Positions 23,647 to 36,091 of a stretch of DNA of 64,000 nt are shown piece after piece. The stretch comes from Lunularia cruciata (taxonomy: Eukaryota > Streptophyta > Marchantiopsida > Lunulariales > Lunulariaceae). The stretch lies in contig OX419758.1 in NCBI GenBank assembly GCA_948567375.1, forward strand, positions 22,945,001-23,009,000, in the 5' to 3' direction. Position 1 is the first letter of the stretch; the number at the start of each line of letters is the position of its first letter. Below the pieces are notes generated by a model. The model was not told where the DNA came from, did not search any database, and saw nothing but the letters and a program-made list of their open reading frames with translations. The translations under genes and the position numbers were made by a program.

Positions 23647-25830
23647 ACTCTATTATTTTTGCCATGAACTAATCTCTCACCACAGAACTATCAATTGAAT
23701 GATTGGGCTGAATTTGGACAATGGGGCCCCCCACATATGATGTATTATGTAGAACCATCCCTTAGAGATATTTGGATCTGAAATGGACACCTCTCCACAT
23801 TGGTCTTCCATAGCCCAAGATTGACAACTACGGCCTTCCTTAACATAAGGGTTGTGCAATAGAGTCTAATTAGACCCTATGTGGTGTATAAAATATTTGT
23901 TTAAGATCCTACCAAACTAAAAATCACACTTTGCTTGTCCAATATCAAAACTCCAAGTGTAAACCAAGCTCACTCAAATGTAGGTCTGATTGGTGATTCC
24001 TCTAACCTAGCTATTTTTACCTACCACAAGCCATTGGGAGGCCAAAGGATCTCATGCTCCTCGACCAAGTTGGCTCCACCATCAACCACCTCTCTTCTAG
24101 AAGTAGGAACCATACCATCTCTACTCTTAGAAAGTGTGGCAGGCACCCAAAACATTAGAGTTGGATCAACTCCCAATGTAAACATGTCATTGGTTGAGAA
24201 CAAAGGGGAGTACATAATCAATTGAGTTGCCCCTAACATTGTGCTATACTCAATCTATGTAGTAAGTGATTGACTAGTATCTAATCTATCATACACTCCA
24301 TCACCACCTACCACACTTGCACTAGAACATCTAAGAGCCATGGATGTTGTCTATAAAGCCTCATAGTATGTGAAAGACTAGGGAAGTCTGACCTAACTAT
24401 AAGACTCTCCTCTTTGTAAGTCCAACTCCATTTATGCTCCTCTAGGCTCAAGAGCACATACCACACTCCAAGTCACTTTGGCAGATGTATCTACCTATGA
24501 TGATCTGCATATGAAGTCCAAGACATCCCTAACACTAGCATATGGGGTGGAAGCCTTTGCACCTAAATTCAATCCCCTTTGAGCTATAGCTAGCCAATCT
24601 CTACTCCAATTGTGCAATCCAAGTAGCAATAGTTATAGCAAAATTAAGAGCAAGTATTGGGTCCCTACCATGTATAGGTCCTCTACCACCACCTCATTCT
24701 CCATGATCAAAGGATCCTCTACCACCTGCCACAGTATCCCTACCACTCCATAACTTTGAGTAGAGGTCAAAGCATCAATGACTACCATGACCAAATCTCT
24801 AGCAATGGTCATTTCTTTGGGATAGCTATGGCACTCCAAAGGTATCATGCCCACTACCTTGGGTGCACTCTTTCATGTGGTGAGGTTCACCTCAAGTCCA
24901 ACAAGCAATGTCACCACTCTAGGCTATTGTTGACTAAAAAATGAGAGTAAGGGTCTAGGTGCAGTATGCCTTCCACTTGCTCCATAATTTTGGGGTTGTC
25001 CACTCTACTCTCAAAAGCCAACATAGTGTGACACACTTTGGAAGAAGCAACAAATATAAATGAGGTCTCTCCATGAAATCCAAATGTTACCACTCTCTCC
25101 TCCACCATGTTGAGCTCAACATGCTTAGCCAAACTAAAGATACATTGTGGTACACAATGTGCACTCTCAATTAAATCAAATCCTATATTAAATTCCAAAC
25201 CAAAATCAATCTACTCCCTCATTGGGATCTAATATACGGGCTAATATCAAGCACTATTTTATATAAATGAATTATTTATTTTAGTAAAATCTCCTCTAGA
25301 ATTCTCAAAGAACTCTATCATAACAATGTACTCCAAACCACAATCATAACCACCAAGAACCACCATCAAGTGCCACCACTAAGCAAACATCACCCACTAA
25401 TATAACACTAATTGTCTTGACACTATGAGAAATGGCAACTTGTAACCTGCCATCACAACATGCACTCTCACGATCTACAAGTCATCATTTATTGCCTTGC
25501 TTAAAGAAATATAGGAATTTTTACTGGTCATCATACTAGCCTTGCTACCGAGAGCACACCAGAGTAGCAATATTCTAAATATTAGGGAACCTTACATAAA
25601 CATGGTGCACAAATAGGAAGTAAAGAATAGAGGAGATCCAATCACAAGAAATTCCAATGATAACCCCTATCTTACAAATCAAAACTAGATTGACTTCACT
25701 ACCATTTGGCATTTGATATAATATGAGTATCTATCTACTCCTACGTTAACAAGATCATCAAGAATGGGATTAAACGTCATCTATTAGTCAAAGCTACATG
25801 AGTATAGGTATGAGTCCACAAGTCTTTGGG
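23647..25830 (-). other. Chain of unrecognised minus-strand coding-like fragments
   Basis: Minus-strand open frames at 24911-25198 (95 codons), 24633-24854 and 24021-24239 lie in order and could be pieces of one old protein. Another minus-strand frame between them (about 24690-24740) is Gly/Arg-rich, as in some gag proteins. I recognise no domain, so the function is unknown and these may be chance frames in low-stop sequence. Confidence 0.2.
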
Positions 25831-25839
25831 CCAACAAGT

Positions 25840-25935
25840 GGAGGTGGACCAATTGGCTAGGATATTAGCTAGGAACTAGAGATCTAAGGTTCAAACCCTA
25901 TTGCGCACCATCTTAAAAGGTGGGTTGAATTTACC
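25840..25935 (+). repeat. tRNA-like pol III element (possible SINE head)
   Basis: GGTTCAAACCC at 25892-25902 matches the box B consensus GGTTCRANNCC. A box-A-like ATTGGCTAGGATA lies about 40 bp upstream, the usual spacing. The sequence between does not fold into a clean tRNA that I can identify, so a tRNA-derived SINE head or tRNA relic is likelier than a working tRNA. Confidence 0.35.
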
Positions 25936-26274
25936 AAAAAACTAACAAAAATTACTAAAAACTCAACTAAATTGGCTAGCCTCATACCAAATTGCTTGCT
26001 CCTTTGTGTCTTTGTAGACTCTTTAGCACACAATCTCTAAATGCCAAAATTCAACCAAATAAGGCCTTTTTTCTTGCCAATTTGAACCCTTGCCAAATGG
26101 GTTAACCTTGACTAACTCAACTACCAAATCCTTTCAAGACCTCTAGATGCCTCTTCAACTCTGGCCAAATTGCTCTACCTTAGGGTTGAGGCCTCCAAAT
26201 CAAATGTCCACCAGCTCTAGAAGACCTCTACTACAAATGGATGACCTCCAAATTCTTCACCAAATGCTAAATTG

Positions 26275-27492
26275 GGTCAAATTATGGAGATATAGACCTC
26301 CAAAATCCCAAATTTAGGGAGATAGGTTTCCAACTCCGACCTCAATTATCCTTTTAGGTCCAATTTGCAACACTAAGGCCTTTAATTTTGCATCACTTAA
26401 CCTTGATTTCACCTCCTTGTGCTCAAATTAAACCCAATTTCAATGCAATTGAACACTTGCATACTTGATTTTGGAAATTTTAGCAACACTATTGCATCAA
26501 GCCGAACAAATCTATCAAAAATAGTAACAAATCAAGTTATAATTTTTCACACAATCTACTCAACTGAAATTGAACAACAATCAAAGGTACCATCAATTCA
26601 CAATGCTTGGAGATACCACCAATGCCTTCAATTCTTGCACCCAATTTCCTTTCTCTCCCACTTTTCTGATATAACTAGTTCAATTTACACACTCAACTTG
26701 GATCAAATCTCAATCACTCAACTCAATACTACCAACAATAGGCATTATTTATAGTCAAACCACACCCACTTTGGCCAATAGATTCCACGTGATACTCATT
26801 GGCCTCTATCTACCATAGCCAAGAGCTAGAAGGCTCAACATCAAAAAAGTGAGCACTTTGTAGCTACACTTCAAGATATAACCTTTTGGACTCAATGTAG
26901 TACTCCAAGCCTAATGGTATAGCTGATGGTGCCAATGGTGTAACTGATGATAGATCTAAAGGTGTGATCAATAGCCCTAGCACAAAATCTAGCCACCATT
27001 AACTAATCTCTAAGCAAGTATTGGTATAACTATGACTGCCAAGACTAACACTATAGTGTCCAAGCAAACTAGCTTTGGTGCTACACAAGTTGTGATAGCA
27101 TTTGGACTAAGTTTATATCATGGGAATGCAAGTTGCTCATTTGCATCTAATAACCCCTATCCAATGTAGAAATGAATTACAAAGGGTATAAGATAGTGAC
27201 ATCTTGCATTGTTGATGGATGCAATACACTCCTAATACATGGTGGTAGAATTTGCATGCCCAATCCACTGATTGTCTTGTTAACACTTTTTAAAATAATG
27301 ACACTTGACTTACAATCACAAAGGTAGTTTTATGGGGCTTGAAAAGCTCAAGTATGGATTGTACTATGTCTTTTTGGGTTGGATCCCTAAATTCTAGTAT
27401 TTCACCCATGCTTCCCTTCCTTCTTGATTGTGAATAGGCGATCCATAGTATGAGCAATTTCCCTCACATTGAGGAATGGGGTATTCAATCTA
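26275..27492 (+). repeat. 1.2 kb dispersed repeat (copy 1)
   Basis: It is colinear with 61862-63089. Shared blocks include TTGATTTCACCTCCTTGTGC, CAATTGAACACTTGCATACT, GTGAGCACTTTGTAGCTACA and GAGCAATTTCCCTCACATTG. The ORF at 26419-26754 has a shortened counterpart at 62016-62210, but no domain is seen. The ends are not the TG...CA of a plain LTR. This is probably an internal piece of an unrecognised retroelement. Confidence 0.85.
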
Positions 27493-30266
27493 ATGCCACC
27501 ATGCACTCCTACATCTTTCTCTAAAACTTCTTGTTAGTGCTAGTAAGTCTTATTCTTGGGTTTTCTTGCAAGGTATTTGTGTGCCAATATACACTTGACC
27601 TACTTTCTCCTCCTATTTTGCACAAAGTGTACATCTAGTTCCATAATAAGAAGGTCAATCATGTCTTATCCAAGAATCATTGCCTAGCATAGAATGGTTG
27701 GGTCTTCTACTTAGATAACTTCAACTTCAATAGTGCCAAGTGAGGCGTTTGGCCATCTACATCTGGATTGATCACCATCATGATGTTTTAACTAATGAAA
27801 CTAGTCACTTGCCTTAAAATTTCTTGCTCTATGTTCTTTCTTGAATTCTCCAACTCTCTATCTTAGTCCACTCTCTTGGCAGTCACTTGACACAAATCAA
27901 AATGTCCTCTCATCAGATTCCTACCTTAGTTATACACACTTCTCACATATTGTCCAGCAGCCTCTTCTCATTCATGCTTCTTGCACTTTCTTTGAGTGAA
28001 GACAAACCGCCTTTCTTTGCTAGCTATATCAAAGAATCATCAAGTTTCTCATGTGGCAACATCTGCCCCTTTGCACACTTGCATCTTCATATATTCTTGG
28101 TATGTTCACATGAAAGAACATACTTGCATAAATGTCTCATTTGTTAGGATATTTCCAAAGACAATCACCTAACATAGGCTTTTGGTTTTCTATCCCTTTG
28201 TATTCATGCTTTTGGATTTAAGCAAAAAGCCTAACCTTCATTTGTATGCATTTGGGTTTCAACAAATAAGCTTGACCTTTGTTTGTATGCCTTTTGATTT
28301 TAGCAATAAGCCTAACCTCTATTTTTATACTTTTGATGTTTTCTCATTTTCCCTTCTTGAGGAAAAATCTTGTTACTTTTGAAGTGCTTACCAAGTTAAA
28401 ATTGTTTAAAATAACATGAACTTCTATATTCTATAATTCCTTGGCACCACACTAGGAGTACTATGCATGTAGAGCCTAGCAAAAGGTCATGAGCAAAGAT
28501 TAGATGTGTTTGAAAGTTATGGGTTCTTGAATCCACTATCTTAATAGGTGCCAATTAAAAAGGATAACTATGGTGTAAGAACTTATCAACTAGGAAGGGA
28601 CTGTAACACCCATTTGTGCATTTATGTGGTATTGTGATATTTAGTTTGGTATTACAAGTACTTGAGAGAAATTTTTTATATATAGATAAAGGACGGTTCT
28701 ACATTAGTCATGATTAGCTAAATTCAGTCATAGATAAAATAGAGGGGACTTTACTTTAAAGGAAGTGGAAAAGATGAGCACCACTATTTTGGATTCTAGT
28801 GTATTGACTTGGTATTATTCCTAAGTGTTTTGCTTTGAAGAAAGAGTTGAGAACTCTTGGGCCCACAAGCCTTTTTGTTTTGGATTCTTCTATAGTCCAA
28901 GGATAGCCCATGTGAAGGAATCCTTGACTTAGTGGTTGGGTCAAGATAAGACCATATGCTTAGAAAAATATTCCCATGAGTATGGATATTCTTTTAGCTT
29001 TTTGACTTTATTTGACTTTTAGCCTAGTAACTTGAGTTACTCATCATCCTTTCAATTGCAACTATCTCTCTCTCTCATTGAGTTTTCTAGTGAGCAATGG
29101 TTTGAGTCTTGGAGTGTTAGCCTTGGAGGAGTATGATGGAGTTGTGGTTCTTCACCTTCTAAGTCCATGGTGAGCTACCATAATAACCATCAGAGGTTCA
29201 TCTCGAGTGAGAGACAGGCCAGCTCACGGGGCCACTAGAGCCAATGCCCTTATAAAGGCTATCGGTGTAATGACCTCCTTTAGTATGAGATTACATTCTT
29301 GCTTGGATATGGATAGAGCTATTTGTATTCTACATCATTACTTTGTTAACTATATGGGAGCATACATGGCCCTAAAAAAGTGGAGTAGAGGTGTGGCATA
29401 TGGTGCTACCAAAAGGTTGTAAGTGTGGTTGAAGTGCCTCTATAGTGAGGGTGAGGGTGTATGTGCAAGCTAGATAGGAGGCTCAAGGAAGATAATAACT
29501 TGTTAGGATAGAGTAGACTACTTATGCATTCTTCAACCATGAAGATGGGTTGTGGCTTGAACCAATGTATCAAAGATGAATGAGATGCAATATCCTCTAC
29601 CTTTAGTAGAATTCCAACACTCTCATGCCTCCTATCGGCAATTAAAACCCTGGTGGAAAATCTGAGGGAGTGAGAATTGCATGTGTGCTCCATACCTTGC
29701 ATTTACAAGGATGGACTCATAAACCCAAGGTCTCTAAGCTGCATGTAAAAGTTGTTACAACATGGACGACATCCTCTACAAGGCTCAAGATATGGGTGTT
29801 GTTAAAGAAGGATAGAAAGAGACATGATGGAAAATTAGCTCCAACATCTCATAAAGCTTTGTAGTGAGTTATGGGAAAAAGAGGTCCTCTAGAGGGCCCC
29901 CCAATCATGTATCCTTGATAGATACCAATTGTGTGAAATCTCTTATGTTAGTATGGTGATTGTACAAAAAAGAGGGTTTGTATGCCATAGAATGTGCAAA
30001 AAAAAAAGAATCAAGGAGGAGATTTAATCCCTTGTTGAGCAAAGGGCACAAAACAAAGCTAGACAAGAAATGGTATTGAAGGCATTGGAGACATCCACTT
30101 AGACAACCACTCAATCAGGATGGAGATCCAAGGATGCTTTGATGCCAATTATAACTATCTTGCAACCTCTTGGATAGAGGTTAGTGTGAGAGGATGGAAG
30201 CCCATGAGTTCATAATTCACTCTTAGTTGTAATAGATGATATATGTGCAACAAGTGAATTAATTGT
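27493..30266. other. Decayed retroelement DNA, mostly unassigned
   Basis: On the minus strand near 27600-27780 a frame reads somewhat like a retroviral-type protease flank (GTIEVEVI, DPTILC, AMILG), interrupted by stops; this is tentative. Elsewhere short frames (28182-28382, 29207-29864) have no recognised domain. TGTAACACCC at 28606 could be an LTR start but no matching end was found. Confidence 0.3.
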
Positions 30267-30278
30267 GCTCTGATATCA
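30267..30278 (-). other. Possible LTR-retrotransposon primer-binding site (minus orientation)
   Basis: GCTCTGATATCA is the reverse complement of the tRNA-iMet primer site TGGTATCAGAGC with one change. It would place an LTR to the right (from about 30283) and a decayed internal region to the left, but I could not define either. Confidence 0.35.
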
Positions 30279-31710
30279 AATATTGTTCTTGGTTTGTGGA
30301 GTTCCTTATGAGAGGTTTATCAGATTTTTTGTGACCAAGTGATATATAGTTTTTTCAAAATGTTTTGGGTACTTCTAAAATGACTAATTGCATAATTTTG
30401 AACTAGGTTGCATATATGAACATCATTGCATAAATTTTTTCAACCATCAAATCATCTTACCATCTAAATAAACCCAACCATAATTTCACTCATCTATCAC
30501 TTAGTCCCATTTTACCTTACCTAGTAGGATTATCTTTGTATGGTTTGATGGGTCTACACATCCCTCTTTTCATCCTATGCTTGGTGCTTCTTTAGTTCAC
30601 TCATATTTCATAACCTTTTTTTTAACTCCATGTGCATGTTCTCTTTCCATCAAGCTTATTTGTTGATTTTTTGATTGTTGATATTTGATGATTTGTCAAA
30701 TGCCTTGCTTCACCAGCAATTGGCAATGTTTGATATGAGAATGAGGATAGTCTTTTTGGGAAGAGAATATTACCATAACAAGAGTAAGTTCTCTTGTGCA
30801 CATAACAACTGATTCAACATCAATAATATATGAAATTTTGGTATATAGCTCTCCAAAAAAACCATTCTTCAATTTTGGTGCACTAAGAAAAGAAAATATG
30901 ACAAATCATGGTTGTTTTATCTATAGAGAAAATTCATATTTATTGACATAGAGTCATTACTTAAGACCTACGGATATGGAAAGGAAATACATAATTTTTG
31001 AAACTTTTCTTCTTCATTTTATGTGGAGAAAGATCTCATTCATTTTGCTTGATAAGGTTATTTTTAACCATTTTCTCTATTTAAATCTCTACCTATTTTA
31101 ATTTCTTGACCTAAATTGTTCAAAATATTTCATCTAACTTGTTGATGTCATATTTGGTGTTTGCTATGATTTGTCGAGGTGGTGTTCTTTAACCAAACTT
31201 GGCATGAAGTTTCAAATTTGACTCAATTTCATATTATTTTTCTTTATTATCCCTTTCAATTTACAGAATTTTTGAATGTACTATTATATCATTAAATTGT
31301 AACTATGTTAAAATTGGAAGAATTCAAAATGATTTACTTTGGATTTCTCACTACTTTTCAAAAAGAAAGAGTTATATAGTGAAAATATGAGTTGATCGTT
31401 TCTCATGATAAACAATATTCATTTGCAATCTCTTTTCCTACATGTTGCAACCAAGAAAAGATGGTCCAAAAACGTGATTTTATCGCTTTGCTTTTTTATA
31501 GTGGTATATATTCTCAAGATCAATTAATTGCCTGAAACTCAAATAATCACTTGAGGTTTGCATCATGCTTTTTTAATCATCAATTATAAAATTTTCTTAT
31601 CTTTCAGAGAATCTTAATAATTAGAGAGCAAGTAAAATGACATGGAACAATAATTTCTTTAACGTATATCAATAGAACATCAACATAATTGATTGAATAG
31701 TTTAGCTAAG
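30279..31710. other. AT-rich spacer
   Basis: No gene, RNA or defined repeat is seen. It may include the LTR implied by the preceding primer site. Confidence 0.4.
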
Positions 31711-31714
31711 CTAT

Positions 31715-31950
31715 TGAGAGGGTAGGACGCGGCCGGAAATGGGTTGACGATTTCAGCGCACTCCTTAACGAAAGGAGGCATGTAGTGCAAGGACTTGAGG
31801 GAGAGGTGAGTAGCACTCGACGAAGGGGATAGCGCAGTACGATTGGAGCGTGCCACTTTTTCGTTTTATTCTCTGCTTCACATAGCTCACCAAGGCCGCA
31901 GGGGGTGTTTATCCAAGCTCCCTAGCATTCATGTGAACATTAAAGAAATT
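31715..31950. other. CpG-rich island of unknown origin
   Basis: A sharply bounded GC-rich block in AT-rich surroundings, with words such as GGTAGGACGCGGCCGGAAAT and a hairpin-capable GCACTCCTTAACGAAAGGAG. It does not read as protein. Lying 1 kb from a mitochondrial rRNA fragment, it may be another organelle insert, but I do not recognise it. Confidence 0.35.
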
Positions 31951-32900
31951 CAGCTACCTATTAGTATTAGGTTCTATTTTGCACAACAATTTTAATGTGT
32001 TCTACTAATATCAATCAAAGAAGTGATTGTTTGGAGCTAGTTAACCATGTTCTTGGTCTGCTCAATGATTTAGTAGACGATTATGTATGGACGTTATGAG
32101 CCTTTCAATCCTTAGATATACATTAATTATGTCTAAAATCATGGTGCAGTGATAAATCATACTAATATGGATATATAGGTTGCTTAATGAAGGGTTATGT
32201 ATCCAAGTTTTTGACTTTGATCTTGCATATATTTTAACTCAAATTTTATTGATGTTAGTACAAAGAGGATATCACTAAATGAGTTTCCAAAACTGTATTG
32301 TCTTTAAAGGTGACCTTCGGTTTTTTAGTTAGCAAGTTTGTTAACATGAGTTCAAATAAAAAATGTGCCATAGTGCAACATCTAAGAATGATAGTGTTTG
32401 GATTAAATGAAATCAAACTTGACATATGTATAACACAATTCACATATACATGGATAGATAAATTTAATGTTTTGATTAGTGGTTCCAAGGGATCCATTAG
32501 GTGACATCTATCCAAATACATAGAATTAATAAGTTGTGGATTGCCTTGCAAGATTGTGCTTTCAATATCTAGCTTCAATAAATTATGGATCACCACACTA
32601 GATGGAGAAAATAATTTGGCTTTTTGTGTGCTAATTTCCTCAAGTAGCTCGATTGATAAGGCAGATGCCATTGTGTATTTCAACAAGCTATATTTAGCTT
32701 AGCAAAATGATGATACTATGATGGGATGATACTCATTATGGACGGCCATGACAAAAGGCTTGCACTTCTTGTTGAATCTTTTGAAACACTTGAAGAAAGT
32801 TTAAAATATTGGTATCTTAAAGATTAAACCAAAGAAGCCGAAACTTCTAGGATCTTTAGCTCCCATTTGAGTACCAAAGGGCACAAATTTTGGTTAATCT
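31951..32900. other. AT-rich spacer with an unrecognised minus-strand ORF
   Basis: A minus-strand open frame of 143 codons (32255-32686) is the longest here. It has no known domain, and a plus-strand frame overlaps it. CpG-poor composition argues for old repeat DNA. Confidence 0.3.
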
Positions 32901-32908
32901 TTGACATA

Positions 32909-33345
32909 TTCGCTATCTTAGGACAGTTAGAGCTACCACGGCCGTTTACCGGAGTTTCTATTCAAAGCTTAAAACACTTCTCCTTTTCACCTTCCAGCAC
33001 AGGGCAGGTTGCAGACTTCTATACATTGTGTTACCACTTAGCAGAGTCCTCTGCTTTTACTAAACAGTCGCTACCGGCTGGTATGTCCCGCTGTTCCCAT
33101 GCGACGATAAGAGAGCACCCCTTCTCCCAAGGTTACGGGGTCATTCTGTCGACAACACGGGTTCTCTCAAGCTCCTTAGTATGCTCGACTTGTTCACTTG
33201 TGTCGGTTTGGTTTGGGGAACAGTGTTTTCTCACGAAGTCTTTTCCTGGAAGTCCTCCGGCCTGCCCAATAATCCAATTCACGAGTCTCGATTCCCTTGC
33301 TCGGTCAAGTCCCTAAGTACAACTTTTGGGGGCGGGCTCCCAAGG
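32909..33345 (-). rRNA. rrn26: Fragment of mitochondrial 26S (LSU) rRNA gene in nuclear DNA
   Basis: Read on the minus strand this follows the bacterial-type large-subunit rRNA through the region of E. coli 23S around 1600-1950. Landmarks given as plus strand are CGCTATCTTAGGACAG at 32911, ACGGCCGTTTACCGG at 32938, CACAGGGCAGGTTGCAGAC at 32998, TTTTACTAAACAGTCGCTAC at 33055, GGTTACGGGGTCATTCTG at 33131, TTCTCTCAAGCTCCTTAGTA at 33162 and TTTTCCTGGAAGTC at 33241. The details fit the plant mitochondrial version better than bacterial or chloroplast ones. It covers only part of the gene and has mismatches at normally invariant sites, so it is a nuclear mitochondrial insertion (NUMT), not a working gene. 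Protein frames over it (32867-33492) are spurious. Confidence 0.85.
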
Positions 33346-33792
33346 GCTAAGGCCTTCTTGAACAGAGCGGACTCCAAGGCACTTTTCAACAAATTAAATA
33401 GTCTTAGTATTCTAACAAAGTCGATTATAAAACATAAGTTTACTTTAGATAGAGGCTTTTACTCATCTTTTATAGTGATGGCAATTAAATGAGTATTTTG
33501 TATAGGTTAAAATGCTAACAGTATAGCTCTTATAGATTATATGGTAAAGAGTAGTGAGAAATATAGTTACCTTTAATTTTCAAATTTATTTGAGGTTTTA
33601 TTGGAGTAAATTTTCTTTGGCTTTAATATGAACTAGTGGAAGTTTATACATTACTTTTGAGTTACTTAAATAAAAGAATTATAGTTTTTGTTTTTCTTTC
33701 ATTTGTGGAAGCTAGTTAGACAAGTGATGACAATAAAGTGTCATATTACTATTTTAATACGGAGCTCTAGAATACATAAGTGGTAAAAGAAC

Positions 33793-34130
33793 AAATATTT
33801 GCACAAGTGCTTGCACATTGCTTTATGTATTAAGCATTTGAATTTAGTGAAGTGTGCCTATGCCTTGTTTATGACCATTCTAAGTTTAATATGGACTCAA
33901 CAATACCAAAGTACATTGCACAAGTGGTTGCAGATAGCTTATAGATTAAGGATGTGCTTTTGAATGCAGCTTATCTAAGCTTTTTTTATGACCATTCTAA
34001 GTCTTTGAATTGGAGGAAAAAAAATATTTTCACAAGTGCTTGCAGATACTTATATATTAAGGATGTGCTTTTGAATGTATCTTATCTATGTTTTTTTTAT
34101 GACCATTCTAAGTCTTTGAATTGGAGACAA
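33793..34130. repeat. Tandem repeat, period 111-117 bp, three copies
   Basis: ATGACCATTCTAAGT recurs at 33871, 33988 and 34099. Each copy also holds CACAAGTG-TTGCA and GATGTGCTTTTGAATG-like blocks; copies 2 and 3 are closest. Confidence 0.9.
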
Positions 34131-34440
34131 TTTTTTTCTGGAGTAGCACAACTTGAAGAAAATATGGTTAGGTACTTAAGTGAATAACATTAAATAGTTT
34201 TTTTGAATAGTAAATTTAAGGCAAACTTTTCTTTCCTAAGGGCTAGATTTCAAGATAAGAGTACTCATATAGGTGGAATTGGATTTTTTAATTTTTTTTC
34301 CTAGGTCCTTGAAAAAATAGAAGTTAATAATAAGTAAGATAAGAGCAATTTTTATTAATAAGTAAGTTTTCTTACAAGTGCTTTATGTGGATCTTTATCC
34401 ATATTTAAAATTTAGCTTATTTGCATTGTGGAGCAAGTTT

Positions 34441-34874
34441 TGTATAACAATATGGAGTTTACTGATGAGTTAGTCTAGACTAACAAAGTAGTAAATATGC
34501 CACATTAACTAAGAATTATAAGAATATTCTAGAAGCATCTAGGAAGTTACTTGGTACTTTCCAAATATTGGGTATTGTGTATACCAAGTGGTGAATTCTA
34601 ATAGGAAGTTTCATGGGAAGCTTTCTTGTTAGCTTAGCTTGCATATCAAGTAAGTGGTTTATAGAAGGAAGCTTCTTTGGAAATTTCCCAACAAGCTTGG
34701 CTTGCGTCTAAGAAGGTAGCTTTTAGGAAACCTCTCAAGAGTCTTGTATGCTTCCCTATAAATACCAAAGCCTAAACTCATGCTAGGAATTCAGAGTTTT
34801 CCTCATTCAAGAGTCTCAATGGGAACTTTCACTTTGATCATCCATTCTCCTATTTCTCTCCTTGGTCTTTTACA
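34441..34874 (+). repeat. 5' LTR of the chromovirus (family A)
   Basis: TGTATAACAATATGG...GGTCTTTTACA, 434 bp, ending directly before the primer-binding site. TATAAATA lies at 34757-34764, and GAAGCTTC-type words and the heat-shock-element motif lie upstream in U3. Confidence 0.92.
34521..34535 (+). promoter_or_regulatory. Heat-shock element motif in the 5' LTR
   Basis: AGAATATTCTAGAAG, a perfect nGAAnnTTCnnGAAn, about 220 bp upstream of the TATA box. Confidence 0.6.
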
Positions 34875-34887
34875 TTGGTATCAAAGC
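34875..34887 (+). other. Primer-binding site, initiator tRNA-Met type
   Basis: TTGGTATCAAAGC begins immediately after the LTR ends in ACA and differs by one base from TGGTATCAGAGC. Confidence 0.85.
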
Positions 34888-36091
34888 AATAATGAGATGG
34901 ATGGAATTTATGGACCACCAATTCTATTTCCAGCAAAAATTGGGATTTTTTTGTCCATGTATTATCCAAACATCATTTCATGTTTTTCATCATCTCATGC
35001 TTTGGACAGAATTTTCTAAATACGATCACCTTGTCTGATGAACCCTTAGTAGTTACGATCATAACTTATGGACAATGGTGGATGTGTTGCATCCACATGT
35101 TAACTTAGATAATTGTGGGTAGTTTGATAGAGTAGCAACTATAGCAACAATGCTCAAAAGTTATCATTGTTATTCAGCAATAGATCAAGCACCTTACTCA
35201 ATTGTTGGAAGAATGAGACCAACAAAGGTAAGAGCATGTAGAGGGTACATTATTTTGAGAAGGAGAAGAGTGAAACTTATTTCTAAAGCCCAAGGTATTT
35301 GAAGGCAAGAATCTCCCGAGTGTAGGGGATATTTTTGTGTTTGATTGCAAACCTTATTTGAAGTTACAAATATTCAAGATGAACGAAGGTAGATTCTCTT
35401 GGCTTCAAGCCCATTAGATGGAATGGCAAAACTACGGTGCCAATTTTGAGTGGAGCAAGCTGAATAGCAATTTGTTGCACCAATCTTGACGTGGGAAGGA
35501 TTCAAGAGTGCAATAATTGGGCAATTCCAAGCTATAAATTTCACACAAGATAAATGTTACACAAGAAGAATTTGCAAAATTGAAGCAATTGGTCTATGAG
35601 AAGCTACATCACTCAATTTGTGAACACCATAGTGAAAATTCTAGATATATTAGAAGATGAAGCTATGGATTAATTTGTGAGGGGTTTAAAATCATGCACC
35701 AAATTGGAAGTGACCATGTGGGAGCCCAAACACTTAGAGGAAGCCATGCAATTGGTTGAGTACTTTGATTCCTTGGTTGTGATAACTTGGTCTTGACCTT
35801 GATCTTCACAGAACGTGCCAACACACTACACACAGGTGGAGGAGATGACACTTATGGAGATTGATGCCATCCAACATAGATCACTTGGCATTGCAAATAG
35901 GGAAAAATTGTGATAAAAATAGTGGTTGCTTTTATTATCACCAAATTGGATATCACATTGTTGAATATTCACTCAAGAATAGATGACCCAAAAATTACCC
36001 AAATGGAGTTTGTGGACCATGATAATAAGGGAAATGAAGAATCTCTCTATGAGGATTCAAGCCACCTACTAGGAACTTATCAATTGTAATG
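34888..36091 (+). pseudogene. Gag remnant of the chromovirus
   Basis: Gag-like sequence is spread over several frames. At 35550-35640 a segment with EEFAKLKQLVYEK resembles the end of the capsid domain. At 35927-35971 a CCHC zinc knuckle is recognisable as C-F-Y-Y-x4-H-x4-Y, with the second and last Cys changed to Tyr (TGT to TAT). The knuckle is therefore dead, and the changes are G-to-A. It runs on through the LTR-B insertion into the protease-like region. Confidence 0.65.

Noticed and set aside
28606-29702. LTR starting TGTAACACCC at 28606
   Set aside because: No matching terminus, partner LTR, primer site or target duplication could be found.
32867-33492. Open frames of 149 and 103 codons
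   Set aside because: They overlie the mitochondrial rRNA fragment read from the other strand and have no protein signature.
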